Shown here: positions 8,501 to 8,642 of the stretch, in pieces | How positions within the stretch are numbered: position 1 is the stretch's first letter | Layout of the letters: each line of letters begins with the position of its first letter | Assembly: GCA_020860885.1 (NCBI GenBank) | Contig: JAJBTS010000061.1 | Span: 1-8,642, forward strand | Origin: Bacteroidales bacterium | GTDB lineage: Bacteria > Bacteroidota > Bacteroidia > Bacteroidales > Azobacteroidaceae | Direction: 5' to 3' | Length of the DNA stretch: 8,642 bases | Position numbers and translations under genes: made by a program | Notes under the pieces: model-generated | Seen by the model: the letters and a program-made list of their open reading frames with translations, nothing else | Databases searched by the model: none | Told to the model about the DNA's origin: nothing

Positions 8501-8642
8501 AATGGAGAGCTCAAAAATATTTGTATTACAATCAGGGATTATATCGAAATAGTAAGATAAACTGGATTGAAAGAATCAATTATTATGGTAGAGACTCAGG
8601 AATGTATATACTAAATATTGGCTATTCAAGAACTATGAAGCA
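2512..8642 (+). CDS. Giant SpvB/TcB-like RHS-repeat polymorphic toxin, 3' end beyond window
   Basis: The frame is open from ATG 2512 to the right edge with no stop, giving 2043 residues plus two bases; the C-terminus is missing. A signal peptide covers 1-27 (cut at GRA|QEK). Residues about 97-160 match the SpvB N-terminus (VPIEVPSGAGG, GIAGWGFNIGGL). Seven Asp-rich FG-GAP-like loops lie at 401-759. A TcB-like middle region follows (Gly-rich GKGLLCF at 866-872). YD repeats run from about 1011 to 1510. The RHS-associated core ends with SPDP (1741-1744), the NRYSY-to-NNP stretch and DPSGE (1770-1774). A Gly/Ala-rich hydrophobic stretch spans about 1775-1883, then a variable tip follows. In related Tc and Rhs proteins the RHS part forms a hollow shell that holds a cleaved toxin; here TcB-like and TcC-like parts share one chain. 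It is last of three packed genes. The toxin target is not proven, and any immunity gene would lie to the right. Confidence 0.9.
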   Translation, partial: MKNSLLIFIQIFLLAGILCTVSTPGRAQEKVVTINNRHTGNHTYKARDTIFLKPGFSYKGENNNQFLGKIDRNILFPVDYISPPSTSFTTKKLVGTIPGSADVSPSGAAVYQVPIEVPSGAGGVQPSVSLVYNSQGGNGIAGWGFNIGGLSAINRIPKNVYSDGYFSAVKNTKDDAYALDGNRLVHISGSYAENGAVYRTETETFSKVTSYTLRGISNGPSRFEVQTKDGTLLKYGSHSGRLDYTTNGMTSAQCWMLDYVESPNGQTMSYEYENTNLFSYLRKITYGDHSIEFFYDQRPDTIPIYYNQTAGKVDKILRNIVVKSSGKLHRNYAFKYSKDLYSRLVEIRMSDEEGELFNPTVFHWEYIPEEPAIQTVKTTVTHDAALEREVSTDKDWYFSLDMNGDGISDIVRAYETPYKFSHTNFTIKYGSLDENGNTVFNNYHTHSFVYTIRSIFFDYFGSDIYFGQAGQLVGDMNGNGNQNLVIPYFDTTGEARMLFYIISGASFTTVASPLSYSEETPVCSIADVDNDGKGNILFVEKQQNSDKKYVVHIYKKVNEWIEIPVELPDKPQRMISADFNADGMIDLLILTDEGYTILWNQGGNLSNCYTNSAKSENTQFSHEDKFIELGDFNGDGLIDFIVNNTSGKWFVLLNQGNKTFVKTTYPYLSQLQFAFNREAQTCNILDFDGDGKSDILLGTLFKKTENIFYPYYNKLTWLCSDGNDFQVVKEIKDEVHASSKPNISRYVISGDFKGTGRQEILFYGHDYGEGLGLANADDKTWRYYPYDANNNSGKVTDIVNGLDQKISFNYESLSGSDIYSKGNEAVYFPVATVQIPLYVVQKLTHKDSYEDITEYRYMGAKFHMQGKGLLCFSQISATGKLQNRRVVSRYMYDTDFFYPYMWQQKVYTADNQPISSASYEYTHKAYSGKRIYPYLKSQTVKDELTTLSSKTETTHIDDYGNPLTVKTTKDKWVETQTMEYITKGSWCTNKLKKLTRSKILGSESYSRVSSFEYDNKGNLTKEISDPGHANQRVTEYLNLNSFGLPATIKTTANGISRTVQRNYTRSGRFITNETNEFDEVTNYTWDEPKGQLISTQDRLGTTYYRYNRQGQVAETYLPDGTMQRNSILWFTGGYTGTQGKFYCTIAEATEKAPVYTWYNRAGQEIIRETYDFKSRKVNVFTKYTKKGEVSGVSSPIRSEAAAGWDFSYWYDSLGRDSVVISPSGTTTFSYSGLTTTVVSPEGRTETVLNKDGQVEKVKTDGKAVTYTYYASGKPKSAKPDGGSAISFVYDLQGNRTTLTDPDAGVVSTEYDGWGQLKKHQQKIHNSTAIVTSYAYHNNGLLNYEQCGNRKTTYEYDEHYRLKKIAVAGEHTQERVYDHLDRVIEVTDKVPGKTFTTQTSYDAVGRLASETYPGGYTVYYVYDEYSNHIQTRDNKNYSGPWAVRECNARGQWTSVTLGANQVDYTYNFKGYPTGMTQGNKFQMSYGFDSNGRLNSYQNSIRNLKESYEYDTMNRLKKWTVSDLSGNSAQSWTQQYNTTTGNISAKTGFGTNLAYGAKPHALDSFTPAAGAVYQEEQNIQYTDFRKVKKVTQGNKELQITYGVDEQRIRSVMKNGAVTTTRYYLGNYEEETTGNVTRKINYVYGGNGLAGIYIQNSTGSDEFYHTYTDYKGSLLALANSNGNLIEEYAYDPWGKRRNPANWKTPENRTLKINRGYTLHEHLPEFNLINMNGRMYDPQAGLFLSPDPHVQAPGNWLNYNRYSYCLNNPMMYTDPSGEFIFTALTAMFIPSLLPLGFSMDQGWIMGGIRGLCKGMSFLDGAWRGATSATVGGLLAPIGGSSLGFGGNLLLGAAQGALTGMIDAALFGDDIGKSALKGAASAAVFAAVTSENMNNLLKGKGFYSNQRVFAKMQMDGSFAPDSNWQQDVLDYFGLEGTYDPTISHVAQFDPITQSIKYSDQAFKKNFDYLKALYFEEKFHSMDYLKEQKEAPENVLDMHSYEEWRAQKYLYYNQGLYRNSKINWIERINYYGRDSGMYILNIGYSRTMK
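2800..2991 (+). other. SpvB-like N-terminal domain
   Basis: Residues about 97-160 of the RHS protein carry the characteristic opening of SpvB and TcB proteins: an ADVSPSGAAVYQVPIEVP strand region, a Gly-rich turn, PSVSLVYNSQGGNG and GWGFNIGGLSAI. In Salmonella SpvB and in insecticidal TcB proteins this segment precedes a propeller and RHS shell. The full domain probably extends to about residue 380; only the best-conserved part is marked. Confidence 0.8.
3712..4788 (+). repeat. Seven FG-GAP/VCBS-like Asp loops, probable beta-propeller
   Basis: Seven calcium-loop-like motifs recur every 51-74 residues: DMNGDGISD (401-409), DMNGNGNQN (475-483), DVDNDGKGN (527-535), DFNADGMID (578-586), DFNGDGLID (631-639), DFDGDGKSD (686-694) and DFKGTGRQE (751-759). 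Copies 1, 4, 5 and 6 keep the full DxNxDGxxD-type ligand set. Copies 2, 3 and 7 have lost acidic ligands and probably do not bind calcium in the usual way. Each motif is followed by a hydrophobic strand (ILLG, LLIL, FIV). The number fits a seven-bladed propeller such as those of integrins; TcB propellers hold the port through which the toxin leaves its shell. Confidence 0.75.
5542..7060 (+). repeat. RHS/YD repeat region (cocoon shell)
   Basis: This part of the giant protein holds recurring YD units of the form [YF]xYDxxGRL, with Y-D pairs at residues 1012-1013, 1289-1290, 1310-1311, 1355-1356, 1376-1377, 1400-1401, 1421-1422, 1508-1509 and a variant FD at 1486-1487. Many are followed by a basic residue and a beta strand. 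In Tc and Rhs structures such strands spiral into a closed shell. Between 1024 and 1285 the YD motif is mostly degenerate but the strand-turn pattern (TWYNRAGQE, WYDSLGRD) continues, so the array is probably continuous. Confidence 0.8.
7501..7833 (+). other. RHS-associated core domain with DPSGE boundary
   Basis: Residues 1664-1774 show the conserved end of the RHS shell: DYKGS, EYAYDPWGKRR (1684 onward), LINMNGRMYDP, GLFLSPDP (1737-1744), YNRYSYCLNNP and YTDPSGE (1768-1774). In Rhs and TcC proteins this region caps the shell and performs the autoproteolytic cut that frees the C-terminal toxin, while everything beyond varies between strains. The arginine normally found in GRFLSPDP is leucine at 1738. 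Confidence 0.85.
7834..8160 (+). other. Gly/Ala-rich hydrophobic pre-toxin segment
   Basis: Residues 1775-1883 are rich in Gly, Ala, Leu and Ser, with glycine-zipper spacing (GGLLAPIGGSS, GAAQGALTG, GAASAA) and a few hydrophobic stretches. Such segments lie between the RHS core and toxin tip in many Bacteroidota RHS proteins and may insert in membranes or help release the tip. The role is inferred from composition and position only. Confidence 0.6.
8161..8642 (+). other. Variable C-terminal toxin tip, possible degenerate zincin, truncated by window
   Basis: Residues about 1884-2043 lie past the conserved core, where polymorphic toxins carry exchangeable effectors. GC falls sharply: 104 of 360 bases (about 29%) across 8281-8640, against 33 of 60 at 7321-7380. 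A strand (QSIKYSDQAF) precedes a helix with EEKFH at 1970-1974, followed about 20 residues later by HSYEEWRAQ (1993-2001). That order resembles zincin-like metallopeptidase toxins (HExxH plus a downstream acidic residue), but the first His is Glu here. I do not recognise the exact family, and the end is not visible, so any enzymatic role is tentative. Confidence 0.45.

Noticed and set aside
1..8642. CRISPR arrays, tRNA or rRNA genes, insertion sequences
   Set aside because: No direct nucleotide repeats with regular spacers, no tRNA-like cloverleaf sequence and no transposase or terminal inverted repeats were noticed; nearly all bases are taken by the three genes.

Overview
The window reads as a Bacteroidota, probably Bacteroidales, accessory locus. 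The evidence is a type IX secretion (T9SS) sorting domain, Sec signal peptides ending in an A|Q-type cleavage site, starts without Shine-Dalgarno sequences, and RHS and tail-fibre domains with the wording typical of this phylum. A genus cannot be named from this sequence. Nearly all of the window is coding, all on the + strand, in three closely packed genes (gaps of 7 and 15 bases) that look like one operon.

Region by region: 1-41 is an AT-rich leader. 42-2054 encodes a 670-residue secreted protein with a charged coiled coil, a cysteine-free CUB-like module, four phage-tail-fibre-type repeats and a C-terminal chaperone-like helical tail. 2062-2496 encodes a 144-residue protein made of a signal peptide, one isolated RHS-type YD motif, an acidic linker and a T9SS type A sorting domain. 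2512 to the right edge (8642, open) encodes a giant RHS protein with 2043 residues visible. Its order is signal peptide, SpvB-like N-terminus, seven FG-GAP-like Asp loops (propeller), TcB-like middle region, YD repeats, RHS-associated core ending in DPSGE, a Gly/Ala-rich hydrophobic pre-toxin stretch, and an AT-rich C-terminal tip with a degenerate zincin-like EExxH signature.

How they may work together (inference): the RHS protein has the layout of a TcB-TcC toxin cocoon fused into one chain and exported by Sec, with an exchangeable toxin tip acquired separately from the core. The small T9SS-sorted protein could act as a surface tether or partner of the RHS shell, and the tail-fibre/CUB-like protein as a surface adhesin or receptor-binding partner. 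The toxin's end and any immunity gene lie beyond the right edge. No RNA genes, CRISPR arrays, insertion sequences or terminators were seen.
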